From contig JAGGNK010009114.1 in NCBI GenBank assembly GCA_017590115.1, forward strand, positions 17,071,937-17,135,936: a stretch of 64,000 nt of DNA, given 5' to 3'. The notes beneath the pieces were generated by a model that saw nothing but the letters and a program-made list of their open reading frames with translations, was not told the DNA's origin and did no database searches. Position numbers and translations under genes: made by a program. The stretch comes from Montifringilla adamsi. Lineage: Eukaryota > Chordata > Aves > Passeriformes > Passeridae. Of this stretch, positions 47,206 to 58,899 are shown one piece after another (positions within the stretch are counted from its first letter, which is position 1; the number at the start of each line of letters is the position of its first letter).

Positions 47206-47207
47206 AT

Positions 47208-47285
47208 GGGATATGTCATTCTTGGAGGGATGAGTTATTTAAAGCTAGTCTGGGGTATGCTATTCTTAAAGGAATGAGGTATTTA
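47208..47285. repeat. diverged 34-bp direct repeat, 44-bp period
   Basis: The unit at 47208-47241 begins GGGATATGTCATTCTTGG, and the unit at 47252-47285 begins GGGGTATGCTATTCTTAA. Both end TGAG.TATTTA. About 26 of 34 positions agree. The separation is 44 bp, so an old tandem duplication with a 10-bp spacer is likely. Confidence 0.7.
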
Positions 47286-47374
47286 TTAACAGACTTACAT
47301 ATTCCTGTAATAATTCCAGTGAGAACAATGAAAATTGTGACTGAGTAAACATAAATTTAGAGTTTAAAGTTAAC

Positions 47375-47465
47375 TTAAGCTTGTAATTTTCAAAAGCACT
47401 TAATGTTGACCTAACTCTGAGCTCTTCAAAGTCAGTGGAAGTTTTATGCCTTGTGTCAGTAGGAA
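47375..47465. repeat. palindromic MITE-like repeat, degenerate
   Basis: GTAATTTTCAAAAGCACTTA, then ATGTTGACCTAACTC, then TTCAAAGTCAGTGGAAGTTT follow the sauropsid palindromic repeat with AATTTTCAAAGGCACCTAA arms and a TTCAATGGGA-type centre. It is related to the copy at 12018-12140 but more decayed. Confidence 0.45.
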
Positions 47466-47622
47466 GAAAATTACTCTGATAGAGAAAGCTTCTGAAATCA
47501 TGATCTAAATTGATAAATACATACTTTCACTACATTTCTGATATACCTCAACAGATGCATATTATTCTAAGAATGGGATTTTTCAAATGAGTCTGACACT
47601 TCCCTTAAGAATAATGGAATTT

Positions 47623-47640
47623 AAAAAAAAAAAAAAAAAA
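47623..47640. repeat. A18 homopolymer
   Basis: There are eighteen consecutive A in AT-rich sequence. Confidence 0.9.
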
Positions 47641-48125
47641 GAAATCTTAAACCTCTTTATAGTTAGGAATATGTCTTCTGCATCTTACAAAAAGATTTAA
47701 CATAAATAATTTAAAACGAACAGTGTTTTCAAATTAATTTGTTAAATGCCTAACTATATATTTGAGTCACTGCATATCATATATAGTCTTAAAATAGTGT
47801 CTGGGTATTTACAACAAGCCTTAAGATACTCAGCTGATAGTTAAATCCATAACATATGCCCCACCTGGAAAATATGGCTCTGAAATAGCTGTTTGAAATT
47901 AAATTTCCATGTGAAGTCTGCGTATTTTGGGCCTCATCTCCAGCTGGAATACTAAGATTAATTTCTTTGAGAGTTAACTCTCTTACCCCAGCTGAGCATT
48001 GCATCCCAAACTTGTTTTTGTCCTTCTGGTTAGATGTGATTTTTAGAAAGGCTTGATTGTGCTTGGTCAGTGAGCACTGGGAAATATGTAAGATACAGAG
48101 TGAAACCAAAGTGGCTTTAAGGGGA
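47641..48125. other. unique AT-rich non-coding DNA
   Basis: I see no gene, repeat family or strong regulatory texture. A 106-codon minus-strand frame (47789-48109) has no recognisable domain. Confidence 0.55.
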
Positions 48126-48129
48126 AACT

Positions 48130-48205
48130 TGTGAGTGAAATCTTAGTGCTCAGAAAGTCAATTGGAGTTTTGCCACCAATTGACATGGGGTCAGGATTTT
48201 ATCCC
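48130..48205. repeat. old palindromic amniote repeat
   Basis: GTGAGTGAAATCTTAGTGCT, then AAAGTCAATTGGAGTTTTGC, then CACCAATTGACATGGGGTCA and GGATTTTATCCC match the family with GAAATCCTGGCCCCATTGAA outside and GTCAATGGGAGTTTTGCCATTGAC in the middle. Both ends and the centre are recognisable. This looks like the same family as 3625-3690. Confidence 0.6.
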
Positions 48206-48616
48206 TTAACTTCTCTAATGTCTTTACTTTTGATGACTTGCTATCTAAGTCTTTATGATACACTAATGCTAGTTTGTATGTTCTGAAATACAGTGCCTGG
48301 TAAAATGTAAGATGTAAACCTAGTAGAAACCTCTAGTGTGTGTTTCTGTTCTGTCTTCTTCAGGCATTAAAGGATGTGTCTTTTTGGCTACTGCTCTGCT
48401 GGAGCTGAAACTTTCCCAAAACTCACAGCTAAGCAGTTCAGTGTGTGTTGCATGGGACAGCTACAGAATTCCAATTACTGCAATGGTGAGTAGCACTGAG
48501 ACATGTAATCCTCAAATTTAAGTCATTAAAGAAGCTGTAAATGCACCCGGGAGCATTCAGAACATAAAACAAACACATTTAAATATAAATATAGAAAAAG
48601 ACCTTCAGGCCACAAT

Positions 48617-48648
48617 ACTCTCTGTCAGAGGCACTCTCTGTCAGAGGT
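48617..48648. repeat. 16-bp tandem duplication, one mismatch
   Basis: ACTCTCTGTCAGAGGC at 48617-48632 is followed by ACTCTCTGTCAGAGGT at 48633-48648. Each unit contains the inverted repeat CTCT-GTC-AGAG. Confidence 0.9.
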
Positions 48649-48780
48649 ATTATTTGGTATTTGTTTAGTGTATCAGAATGATTTGCAAAATGAGAATTAC
48701 AGCCCTATTTCATTAGGCATTATAAAGTACTTGCAGACAGACTCTCAGAAATCCAAGATATGTATGCTGAGAAAGCTGCT
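48645..48780 (+). repeat. ancient amniote repeat, CTAGGTGCTGTACAAA family, decayed
   Basis: TATTATTTGGTATTTGTTTA, then AGAATTACAGCCCTATTTCA, then TTAGGCATTATAAAGTAC follow the order TATTATTTGTATT, CAGGACCCCATTG, TGCTAGGCGCTGTACAAA. CAGACAGACTCTCAG may match the AAAGACAGTCCCTG segment. It is weaker than the copy at 14455. Confidence 0.4.
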
Positions 48781-48784
48781 GCTG

Positions 48785-50235
48785 AAAGCACGATAAAGGA
48801 GGGACAGAAGCATTCAGTGCATTCTTACACGTGTGTGTTTTTGTCTCATACACTGCTCAAGCAAAGATCAGACATCCTGATTTATCCTTTAACCTGCTCA
48901 TCAACCAGCTAATTTTCTACAGTGTCTGTAGCAGAAATAAGTCTTGAGAAGGGATTTGGGGGAAGATTTAAAGACGGATTTGAAACGTTTGGCAACTGGT
49001 TGGTCAAATTTTCCATTACTGACAGTTGACCTGTGACTTCTAACTCTGTGCTCACAAGAGGTTCAGATTAGATTGTTGTTTTTTTTTTTAAACTAGAGGC
49101 ATGACTATGGTTTTGAATATAGATATGACTATGGTTTTGTTATATAGATATGTATTAGTGTATATGTATAGTATATGTATCAGTGTAACGTGATATTTAT
49201 GCTGGTCAGTAGTAATTAATGGATATGAATTTAAATGAGATTATTATATGTTAGATATGCCACTAAATCCCCACAGTGAGGCAAGACCTTTGTGAACACT
49301 GCATGTAGCTGTACAGATACTTGGGTTTAGCTGAGTGATTAGTGTTATTTTAATGTCATCTCTTCTCTGGAAATTATAACATTAACAATAAATCATTTGT
49401 CTTTGCTACTATCACCATAGCATTTTTAAAAGAAAAATACAGATTCTTTTCCTGGTTGCAGCTTCTCAACTAAAAACCAGATACCTTTGAACTTACAAGC
49501 TATGTCGTGTTATTACTTGTGTCACAGCTTTAGCCAGGATTCTTTGCAGTGTTCTTTCTGTGTGAGACAAATAGAGAGAAAAATGACTAAGTTTGTTTAG
49601 AAAACCTTGTAAGCATTTCCCCTCTTGTGGGGTATGCTTTTCTTTTGCAGTGTTTCCTCTGATTTACTGAATGTGTGTCCTGTGTGATGAACTGACAGCA
49701 GTTAGATTCTTCGATTGTGCTTTATTTTAAGATTTTTCATTTGCAGCCAGTGAAAGCTGAATTGAACACTTTGAAATTCTAAATGCATCTTTTTTACTAT
49801 CATGGTTATGGCTTAAGCTGTTTTGTTTCAAATGCCAAAGCCTTGCGGCCTAGGAAAATGTTGCTGATCTTTCCAAACCTGTGTAGTGATGCCAAGTATC
49901 AGGACCAACTTGTGGGCAGTAAATGAAGCAATTTCTCCCAGAAATGCTTAGCATTAGGTGCAGAGATATTTACTCTTGTATGGCTGAAGATGCAAAATGA
50001 GTCACGCACCCAGAAGACAGGTTATGCCTTCAAACTGTAACCAGATAAGAGAGCCATCACATCATCTGCCTTCTAGACATGTCTCCCCTCTGTTTCCAAA
50101 CTCACCTTACTCAAAGGCAAACTTTGTGGAAGAGGAACCTAATCACAAGCTTCATTATATGCTGTGCCATAGCAGGCAAGTGAATAAGCAGGGTTCAGAA
50201 TGGGTTTTTTTCGGCTGAAAACCGTATGTGCTGAT
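48785..50235. other. unique AT-rich non-coding DNA
   Basis: No gene is recognisable. A 24/25-bp unit starting ATGACTATGGTTTTG and ending ATATAGAT is duplicated at 49101-49124 and 49125-49149. It is followed by TATGTATA-type simple sequence to about 49185. Confidence 0.6.
49101..49149. repeat. 24/25-bp tandem duplication
   Basis: Two units share ATGACTATGGTTTTG and ATATAGAT and differ by A versus TT in between (49101-49124 and 49125-49149). Confidence 0.88.
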
Positions 50236-50239
50236 TGCA

Positions 50240-50620
50240 ACTTTGTTAAATACATAAATAACTGGAGACCTTCCAATCAGAGCTAGCCAAACCTTTTAAT
50301 CATATACAGAAGTGTTCCTCGTGACATAATTATGCTATCCAGCCTCCTTCCCTCATTGGGAAATATTCTGTCAAACAGTAAAATAATTAACATGGATTTT
50401 AAAATCGGCATTGACATTCTAATGTCTAATTAGGTAATTGTCATTGGCACAGCAATACCTATTAGGAGCATGCAATTTGTGGAAGGGGTTTTGATGGAAC
50501 AGACTGCAGGTGCAGATGGTCTAACAGCAGGACTCTTACCCGATGTAAACAAAGGTATTTTAATTAGCCATGTGACCCTGATCATTGTTAAAAGGTAAGG
50601 GCTGCGCATTCATCTTCCCA
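50240..50620. promoter_or_regulatory. candidate developmental enhancer (conserved-looking)
   Basis: The sequence is repeat-free and dense in homeodomain-type cores: AAAATAATTAACATGG, CTAATTAG (50426-50433) directly followed by GTAATTG, then ATTGGCACAGCAATACC, ATTAGGAGCATGCAATTTG and TAATTAG (50561-50567). A FOX-type core GTAAACAAA lies near 50545-50553 and GATCATTGTTAAAAGG close by. Clusters of intact TAATTA and FOX cores in otherwise ordinary DNA are typical of deeply conserved vertebrate enhancers. The target gene and activity are unknown. Confidence 0.4.
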
Positions 50621-50624
50621 CCAG

Positions 50625-52540
50625 CTACTTCCTGGTCCTTTCAAGGGGAATGTTGAAATATCTTGACCTGTGGTAAATTATGTACAGACTTGATTGAAAT
50701 TCTCTTCAAATCTAATTATTGTTTCATTCGGCTTCTGGCAGCATTAGCGCTATATTGCAGTTGGCTCAGAAGTCTTACCTTCTTGCTGGGCTATTTTTGG
50801 TTTGTAGATCTCAATTGCTAACCTACACAAAGATACCAACTTTTGCTTGGTATACTAGGGAAGACTTCCAAAATGTTGGGGTTTAGTTTTCAGCCAGCGC
50901 ATGCTGGAACTACTTAAAAATGTGCAGAAGACCTGAATTGTATAAAATCACAAAAATCCATTGCTGGTGAATCTGCATGTAACTCAGCACAGACCTTAGC
51001 TGAATGAAAATTAATTGGGAAAACAGGAATGACCACACAGCCTCAGCAGCAATGAATAACCTTGAAGTTCAGGAACACAAGAGACCTGATCATCTCCCCA
51101 TTCTGTTTGCATCAGCTGTGGTAGAAGCTCTGCATACGTTAAATGTTCCAGAACAGAGGCTGCACCTGGTATCTGGAGGAAAACTTCATGAAAACTTTGT
51201 GCATTTCAGTTTTGTTATTATTGCAAAGTAAACAAGTAGCATTAAAAAAAAAAAAAAAAAAAAAAAAAGAAGGACAAGCACATTTGGATTCTTTTTCTGG
51301 AGACTTTTATCTTGCCTAAATTATATTACAGTTCTTAATTTAAGAGTATATTTTTCTAATATAGTTTGGCCTTAATCATGTTCAGGATTTTTGCACTTAA
51401 TCATATAAAATAGTCACATGTGCTTCACTGCAGTGATATAGTTCTAGTAATGAATTGGAATTGTTCTTATTAAGTATTTGTAGAATTGGGGCCTTAAGCT
51501 GTACAATGCTTAGTGCAGGGTCTGTCTCTGTGGTATGTTTTCTGCAGTGTTTAGCTCAATGAGTTACAGATTACTGATCTGCAGAGCTGATATTCAAATA
51601 CAGTGAAAGGAATATATCTATATATCTTCCCTCTCTCTCTGTTTATTGGAATCTGTTGGTACTATGACAAGGCACAAGCTCTGGCTGACAAAGCTCCCAG
51701 CTTGGCTATTTAATAAACATCCAATAAAAGTTTGCTAGGATGAGTCTAGGCCATTCTGAGAACTGGTTTAAAGTGTGTGTGTGTGTTGTCTTTTAGGATT
51801 TACAAAAATATAAACTGTAAATAGTTTGATTATAAATAATTATATTACCAAATTTCTTCAAATTCTCAAGCAGCTGAGATGCATGAGAACCCAGCAAATA
51901 CACTTTTTTGAAGACAGCTGCAATGGCTGCTCAGGCATATGATTTCTTTGGCATATGAGAATCCAAACAAATTTTTTCCTAGTTATTTGATTTGCTACTG
52001 CTTTTGGGGTGGGAGGATCTCTGAGGTGCTGAAGCATAGGGTGCATCTTAGTTGTTTAATGAAAAACTTTTCCATCCTATGGCTTTATAAATGATGCCAG
52101 GCAGAATCTCTGATGAAATATATGATGGTCTTTTGACATTGTGTTCAGATTCCTCCAGAGCTATAAAATGAAGAATCTATATTCCTGATACAGGTGATAA
52201 GTGCTGTAGTTTTGGGTTATTTTTGAAGCTATCGAATCCAAGCAGAAAAATATTTATTTAATCAATGGTGAAAGATAAACTTTTGTTGTCAGGTTAAACA
52301 CCTTTGGGAAAAACGTTTCATGTTGAGAATTGCATGGGATATGTCACTGCTTTCCAATCAATGTGAGTGTTTTTCTACTTCTCTCAAGCAAGTGCTATAG
52401 AGACCTTATTGTTTGAGTGTGAAATAATGTACACTTGTTAGTTAATGTGTTCAACCACCATGAGATAATCCTCAGGTGACATGATGACCGTCTGTGCTTA
52501 AAAATAAATAAATAAAAGCTAGAAAGAATACAAATTATAA
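50625..52540. other. unique non-coding DNA
   Basis: No gene is seen. A25 lies at 51244-51268, just after a 75-codon frame (51004-51231) that has no recognisable domain and no AATAAA signal. (GT)7 lies at 51773-51786, and AAAT-type simple repeat at about 52500-52516. Confidence 0.55.
51244..51268. repeat. A25 homopolymer
   Basis: There are twenty-five consecutive A followed by GAAGGAC. It may be a poly(A) tail of a plus-strand retrocopy, but no polyadenylation signal or target-site duplication was seen. Confidence 0.9.
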
Positions 52541-52549
52541 ACACACATT

Positions 52550-52850
52550 ATATCTCGCCTACTGATGCTGGGATTTAATTATGGGGGACAATTACCTACC
52601 ATAGTCAAAGGATTCACACATTAATAACATTATATAGGGATAATGTCTTTCTAAGCTGCTATAGCATTTAAAAGCTGGTACTTATGTTGCAATCCAGATT
52701 CCGTCTACCCGTCAGTCCTGTCTGGATTATTGCTACATTATGTAATGTGGTCTCTTGTGGTTTTTTTACTGTGTAATTAACATGTGGATCTGACTTATCC
52801 AGTCCACTCTAATAAACCATCTTTAATGAGTGAAATAATAATAATGATAA
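52550..52850. promoter_or_regulatory. candidate conserved non-coding block
   Basis: AT-rich, repeat-free DNA with preserved-looking words: GATTTAATTATGGGGGACAA, CACATTAATAACATTATATA, CTGGATTATTGCTACATTAT, GTGTAATTAACATGTGG and ACTCTAATAAACCATC. It ends in an (ATA)-type simple repeat at 52845-52867. The regulatory role is inferred from site density. Confidence 0.3.
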
Positions 52851-53867
52851 TAATAAATCCTACATGATTTCTGAGCTTGCCTGTAACTCTTGCTAAGACA
52901 TTTGTATTTAAGCAACATGAAAGCTCAATTAAATATATATGTATCTAATTCTAATTCATGTGCAGTAGTTTCTGAGAACTTTTCTCTGGTTTTATCTAGG
53001 AAAAAATTAACTGCATTGGAAGGGTAGAGTAAATAGATGAACTTTCTAACTCTACATTCCCTGCTGCTCCTTAGTCCTGCACTTTCACAGAGGAGAGATA
53101 GACTAAAACCCGTCAAAACTTAATCTCTTGCATATCCTTCTTAAATATTGTGTTTTGTGCTCTTCCCACTGTAAAACCTGTTACTGATCTCTCCTAGGAA
53201 TGAGTGAAGGATTTGTGACAATATTACAAAAGCACAGGTAATTAGAAAATCACACAAATACTGCTGGTTTTCTTTTTTATTTTATTTTTTTTTAACTTTT
53301 GTAAAGGTACTGCTTTTTGTGTCATTTTTAGCACACTCATTGAATGAATGGAGTTTATTCTAGAAACAATATGACTTCAGTGGGTGTCAATATTCAGCAG
53401 AGGAAGAGAAATCAGTGGCTTAAGTTAATGATAGTTGCTAATTTTCAAAAGTTTGGGGGGGGGCAAAAGAGTCATAACTTACTCATAAAGAAGTAATTCC
53501 TAACAGTTGAGCACTTTCTTTTGCATATAGTGCAGGTTACTGTAAGCAAGGGTAGTGTGCCTGTGCTGTGAAGAGCTCTGTCTAATTTACATTGATAACT
53601 CCTGTGCTTTCTGCTGAAATTAAAGAAGGGTTTTTCTCGGTACTTGTTTGCTTTGTGCCTTATTTTTCCTATGTTGATGCACGAATAACTCAGTCAGATA
53701 ATGATGCACTGTCATAATTTTTATGGGTACCAGAAAAATCTCTTCTTGGCTTATCACAAAGTTAAAATTGCAAATATAAACAGAAGGTATTGGTTTATAG
53801 CTGAACTACAGACCATGGCGTATATCAATGGAATTCAGATTGATTCCAGAGGGGATTATTAACATAT

Positions 53868-53885
53868 ATTAAATATATATTTAAT
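53868..53885. repeat. perfect 18-bp AT palindrome
   Basis: ATTAAATATATATTTAAT is identical to its reverse complement. It is composed only of A and T, so chance is plausible. Confidence 0.85.
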
Positions 53886-56800
53886 TTATGCCAGCTCTAA
53901 ATTGCTCTTGGATTTTAGGGGTTCTACTGTTATTACTCACTGCTGCTAGGATTTTTTTTTTGTATGCCTTTAAAATTTGCCCATTCTCTGAAAATATCAG
54001 CATGTAATTGGAAGCAGAGCTTTTAAGAAGACAATTTCTGATTAAAGAAGTTTTTTCATGAAAACTTGCATCAGCCTGCGTGCAGAAATCCATGTACTAA
54101 CGTAATAACTTCTTAATATAGATGCACCTGAATTCAAAGGATGCTATAGCATGTAATCTCTTTTTACATTAAGTATAGCTTAGGTAATACTTTCTCTTGG
54201 GATATGGTTTTTGCTGGTTTTATTTTTTTTCCACCAAACCATTTTTAGCCTTCAGAAATTTGCTAGCGAAATATTATATCAATCACCCTGAAACTGAAGG
54301 TAGAATGGTGTACTTATATCCAAATTGCTTTAGCAAATATGTATGTGTTAGCTTTGTATAGCAAGGTTTGTAGGAAGTATCTTTTATTAGAACAGGGAAA
54401 ATAGCTGGCAGAATAAAAAGGACAGTCTTAAAGAGAAACAGAAAACTTCTGCCAAAGAACACTTTGGAAACAGTTGTTTTAATTTAATTTTATGTTCCTC
54501 TATAAGAAAACTTGTAGGCATGGTTATCACCTGTGGAGCAGAGCTGTAGTATTGCTGAGGGAGATGCAATATCCTCAGTGATCTGTGACAGAGGAGGCCA
54601 GCACCTGTGGAACAGCAAAGTGCAAAATCATGATATACCATAGAATCAGTGCTTGTTTTGAATGCATCAATTCTTCTGGCTAGTACATACTCCCAGGGCT
54701 TCAGGATGGTGCTGCAGCAGTGATGGACCCAGGCATCACACCTCCTAATCTACAGGTAGCTACAGTCCAGCTCTCTGAAGGAGTGAGAATTAACATTCTA
54801 AATCAAAACACACAGTGTGGATTGTGACCGTCAGTTAAACTACAACACACTCTTTGAAGGTGAAGATAGGAACTAAAACTCCTGACATGATTGGATACCA
54901 AGAAGCATGGGCTCAATAGACACACTTGATTTATGGCCTGCTGTAACTTCCTTCATTAACCTAATTCTGCATTTCATGGGCTATAAACTACCTGCTTATT
55001 ATCTTCTGCTGAGGGAGAGCCACACTACTATCTCTCTCCTCCTTTCCCTTTCTTTCCCCGCCTCTCTTTGCAAACATCCTCTCTGTTTCTCTGGTGCTAA
55101 CTACCTTTTATTTCAGAAATGGTCTTATAAATACTCATCTTAATTACACTCTAAGCAACTGTTCTCAACTCGTTTTTAGCTTTGAAGTCTGTTGCTTCTA
55201 TTTCAGACAAGAAATAGAAGGGGACTCGTATGCCCGAAAACTTGTGTTCTCTCTAACTGCACCAGTTGGTTTAGCAAGGGACATTGCCTCTAACTACAAA
55301 CTTGTCTTGCCTCATTTCCATGTAATTGCGGGCCTTCCTGGATAATCAGGGTTGAGAAACTTTAGATGGAGCCATTGCTTTATGACTGACGCTTCCCTGC
55401 TGGCAACTGAATATGTCTGATCATTATCAAGCCTCTTCCAGAGTATGTTGACTGTCCTCACCCTGTAGCTGCTGTGCAGCTTTATGGATGGATACCCTGT
55501 TCTGAGGTGCATGTGTATAGAATGCTGGAGCTGGTATTTCTTTTGCTTATGAGCATTTATTTTTACTACTGGGAAGATAGGCTATGACTGTTTAATGACT
55601 TCCAGGGTAGGGTAGGATTAGCTGTATATAGGGTATTCACTTTGTACTGTAGTGAGTTAGAATAATATTAATACTGGTCATTCAGGGAGATGATCTGTTC
55701 CCCAGAGAGTATTCCTAGTGAATAAAGACCAGTTATAGCTTGGTGAGATTGGATCTCATGGTTGTTCTTCTCATTGCAAGTATGATGGTGCCTCAGGGTT
55801 TGGGTGTCTATTTTGCCTTTTTAACATGTATTCTGGATGATTTCTGGCTCCATGATGTAGGACTAGAGGTTTTTACTAATAGTAGTTTGTAGGCTGCCAT
55901 TTCTTATACTGATCTGATTGTAGAACTGCAATGATATTATGGGTCTGATACTCTCTAGAAAGTAGATTTCTGTGAACTGTAATTGGAAAGGAATAATTCC
56001 AGATATACTTTGATGAAGAAATAGTTCTTACTGAATTTATGGTGGGAACAAAGAAAAGAACAAAACTTTTAGCCCTGTGTGTGTGCTAGCGTCAACCTAA
56101 CAGTTGCTGGTGCAACCTGGTTGCTGCAGTTACCTAAAACCTGTTCTTTGTAGTGGGATATGAAAGAGTTGAGGTAACATGATCATTTCAGTGCTGGTTT
56201 CCTAAGGTCAGACAAAGACAGTTTGGGAAGTTGAAATGTAAATTTGTTACTATACTTGGGTTTGAAGTCTGATGGTTGGGTGTTGCCTTCTAAATGCTCA
56301 GGAGTCTGCTGTCACAGGGAGGCAGATAGAGGATGAAGTCACTTACAGCTGTATGTAAGGCTGCAGGACGTTTCTGTGAATTTTGCTACCCTCTTAGCAA
56401 GGATGCCATAGGTACCTATAGGTCTCCAGACATTCCTTAATTATGCATCATGAGGACCGTGTGACAAGTTTGGGGGATGAGAATGAGAAATTAAAGTTCC
56501 GTCTTTTCTAGCAGTTGTCAGGAAGTGGATCCAGTGGTATTGATCTGAGCTCTTAAATGAATGAGGCACTATAAAGTCTTTGTAAAGTCCCTTGCAGTAG
56601 GTAGGGTCTGCTAGTCTTCTTCATGCAGTCTTTGCAGGTTAACATGATGGTAACCTCATCTTTGCCTGCTCTTTGACTGAATCATAAGGATTCTATAGAC
56701 TTTATAAGTGACGAAGGTAGGAAAGGGAAGAAATGTCCAGAAGTTGTATTATTCTGGCTATAAAAGAAATCTTGGATATATCATTGGTTTAAAGAAAATA

Positions 56801-57940
56801 TCCTTTAATGTTCCATACACTTGCATTTTTTTGGGGTGGCTTCTCTGTGCAGAAGTGTACATCTATGGAGAGGTTTATTTGTTATTAATTTAACAGCTAT
56901 GACAGCCTTGTGCCAGATATTGAGAAGGTACACTGTGGTCATGGACGTTGCAGCTTTGGGTGAGGTTGTGGTGTCTTGCCCAATGGTTTGTGTGGTTTAT
57001 TCTGTGTACTCTTTATATGGTGGTATGCAGAACAGTAACAGAAATTGTTGATGTGTTTCTTATCTTAATATTGTGATTAAATTTAAATGACTGGAGATCA
57101 GCTAATTGTGCACATACAAAACCAACTTATCTTCTACAGTAATATTTGAGGATTCGCCAAGGTTGGGGCCCTGTGGTTCTTGGCCAAGGAGCATAAAACC
57201 TATTCCCAAAAGAGGCATTGCTCTGATCTCTCCTATCATTGTTCCTCAACATTGTCTCTAGTTTTTACACCCACTTATAGTGTATACAGATCTAAATTAA
57301 AATGAGAACTTTTCAGGGAATGGCTTGTTTATTACTTTGTGTTACAATGCTTACTGTAGTGGAAATTCTGCTTGCTGAGAACTCTGAGGACACCAGGAAT
57401 ATAAACAATAATAGTACTGAATCATGGAAAGTTACCCTTTCATCTGTTTGATATTTACATTCTTTATGAGGGAGAGACTCAGCCGAGTTCATACTTTTGT
57501 ATTGTGTGTGAACAAGCCTTTGCTGGAGTTCTGGGATTTTCAGTTGGTGTCTTGCTGCTTGCATTGCCTCCTGCACTTGCACTGCTCTGATAACTTTGCA
57601 ACAGCTCATATCCACAGCTGAGTGAAGAAAATCTTAGAGAAAGCAGAGAAATATGGACTAGGGGTGAAGCTGTCATGGACCCAGAGAGTAAATCCACTTG
57701 CCTTATTCCTGCTTTGGTTCTGTGCAGGGGAGCAAACATGCCTGGAAGTGACGGGGACTGTGATGCAGTCCCCTCCCACAGGCACCTGCTCTGAGAGAGG
57801 GATGAGGGGTGCCAGTTTGGCCCTGCTTTCCATTGTGAAGGTGTTTCTGCTCAACATAAGTACCTTTCAAAAACTTTTTCTCAGACTCCTGTATAAAGAA
57901 GAGAAAAATGAAACAACCCAGACTCCTTTCCAAAGACACC

Positions 57941-58018
57941 TCTATTATATATATTTATATACACAGATGTATAAAGATAGCTATATAAATATATATATAT
58001 ATATTTAATTTATAAAAT
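57941..58018. repeat. TA-rich simple repeat
   Basis: Imperfect TATA units (TATTATATATATTTATATAC, then ATAAATATATATATATATAT) form a low-complexity tract, likely unstable and cruciform-prone. Confidence 0.85.
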
Positions 58019-58899
58019 AGAAAACAAGTATTTTTATCCCATCCATGGACCTCACACACTCCTTCTCCCTTCTCTCATGCTTTCACATGCTTTACGGTCA
58101 TGAAAACACACACAGGAGGAGTCTCCATGGATTTGGGGTAGGAGACTTGTTTGGTTTTTGTTTTCTTTCATAGTTGGGTGGGCACACAGCCATGAGGTAA
58201 GCGCCTTCAATTTTAATTTTTTTTTTCAGGTTTACCATTGGTTTATATCCTACCTATTTAATCTGTATATTTACATTTTTTTTGCTTCTCAATATTTTGC
58301 TATGTTTTGTTAGGTATACACAGGCAATAACAACATTGGTCCATAAAGCCATCCGTGAGCCTTTGTACTGAACACAGAGAAAATTCCTGGGAAGTGCAAC
58401 AGTCAAAATCATGCAAATTACCAACTGCAGCATCATAAAGATGTAATTACAGGACCAAAATGCCAAATTTTCATTCCTCTTCTGATTAGTTGTTGGAACA
58501 ATGAGTTATCACAAGATTGCTACTTGTTAATATTGGCAAATCAACAGCTGCTATTCTTTGGTATAATAATATCACTCAATTCTGTGATTGTCATGTATCT
58601 AGTTTTACATCAGAAATGATTATGCCCATTAGGATTAAAGTCATTATACAGTAGGATAAGAATGGAGCATGAATTTGGATAATAACAGTGTTAGTGTCAC
58701 TATAGATTTCAAATTATATTAATTTCTGTCAATATGCAAAAATACATTAGAAAATCTTTTCACACTAGAAAACATTTTCACAGTGACTGGGACATGTGTT
58801 TGTTTCCTGGTAATAATATTCAGATGATATCCAGGCTATAAATGAAATAGGATTGTATAATTTACTGTCTGCTCATAATAAGAATATGCACTCTGTCGT

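Larger units (their letters stand above)
52870..58890. other. long unique non-coding stretch
   Basis: No gene is recognisable. The perfect 18-bp palindrome ATTAAATATATATTTAAT lies at 53868-53885. The TA-rich tract 57941-58018 is simple sequence. A 128-codon frame at 57622-58008 runs into this tract and is not protein-like. The segment 55580-57240 is T/G-rich with no identifiable family. Confidence 0.55.

Noticed and set aside
54630..54650. CATAGAATCA as a reverse CR1 3' end
   Set aside because: The following sequence does not continue into the CR1 tail, so the 10-base match is likely chance.
57622..58008. 128-codon plus-strand frame
   Set aside because: Its end is coded by a TA-rich simple repeat and no domain is seen.
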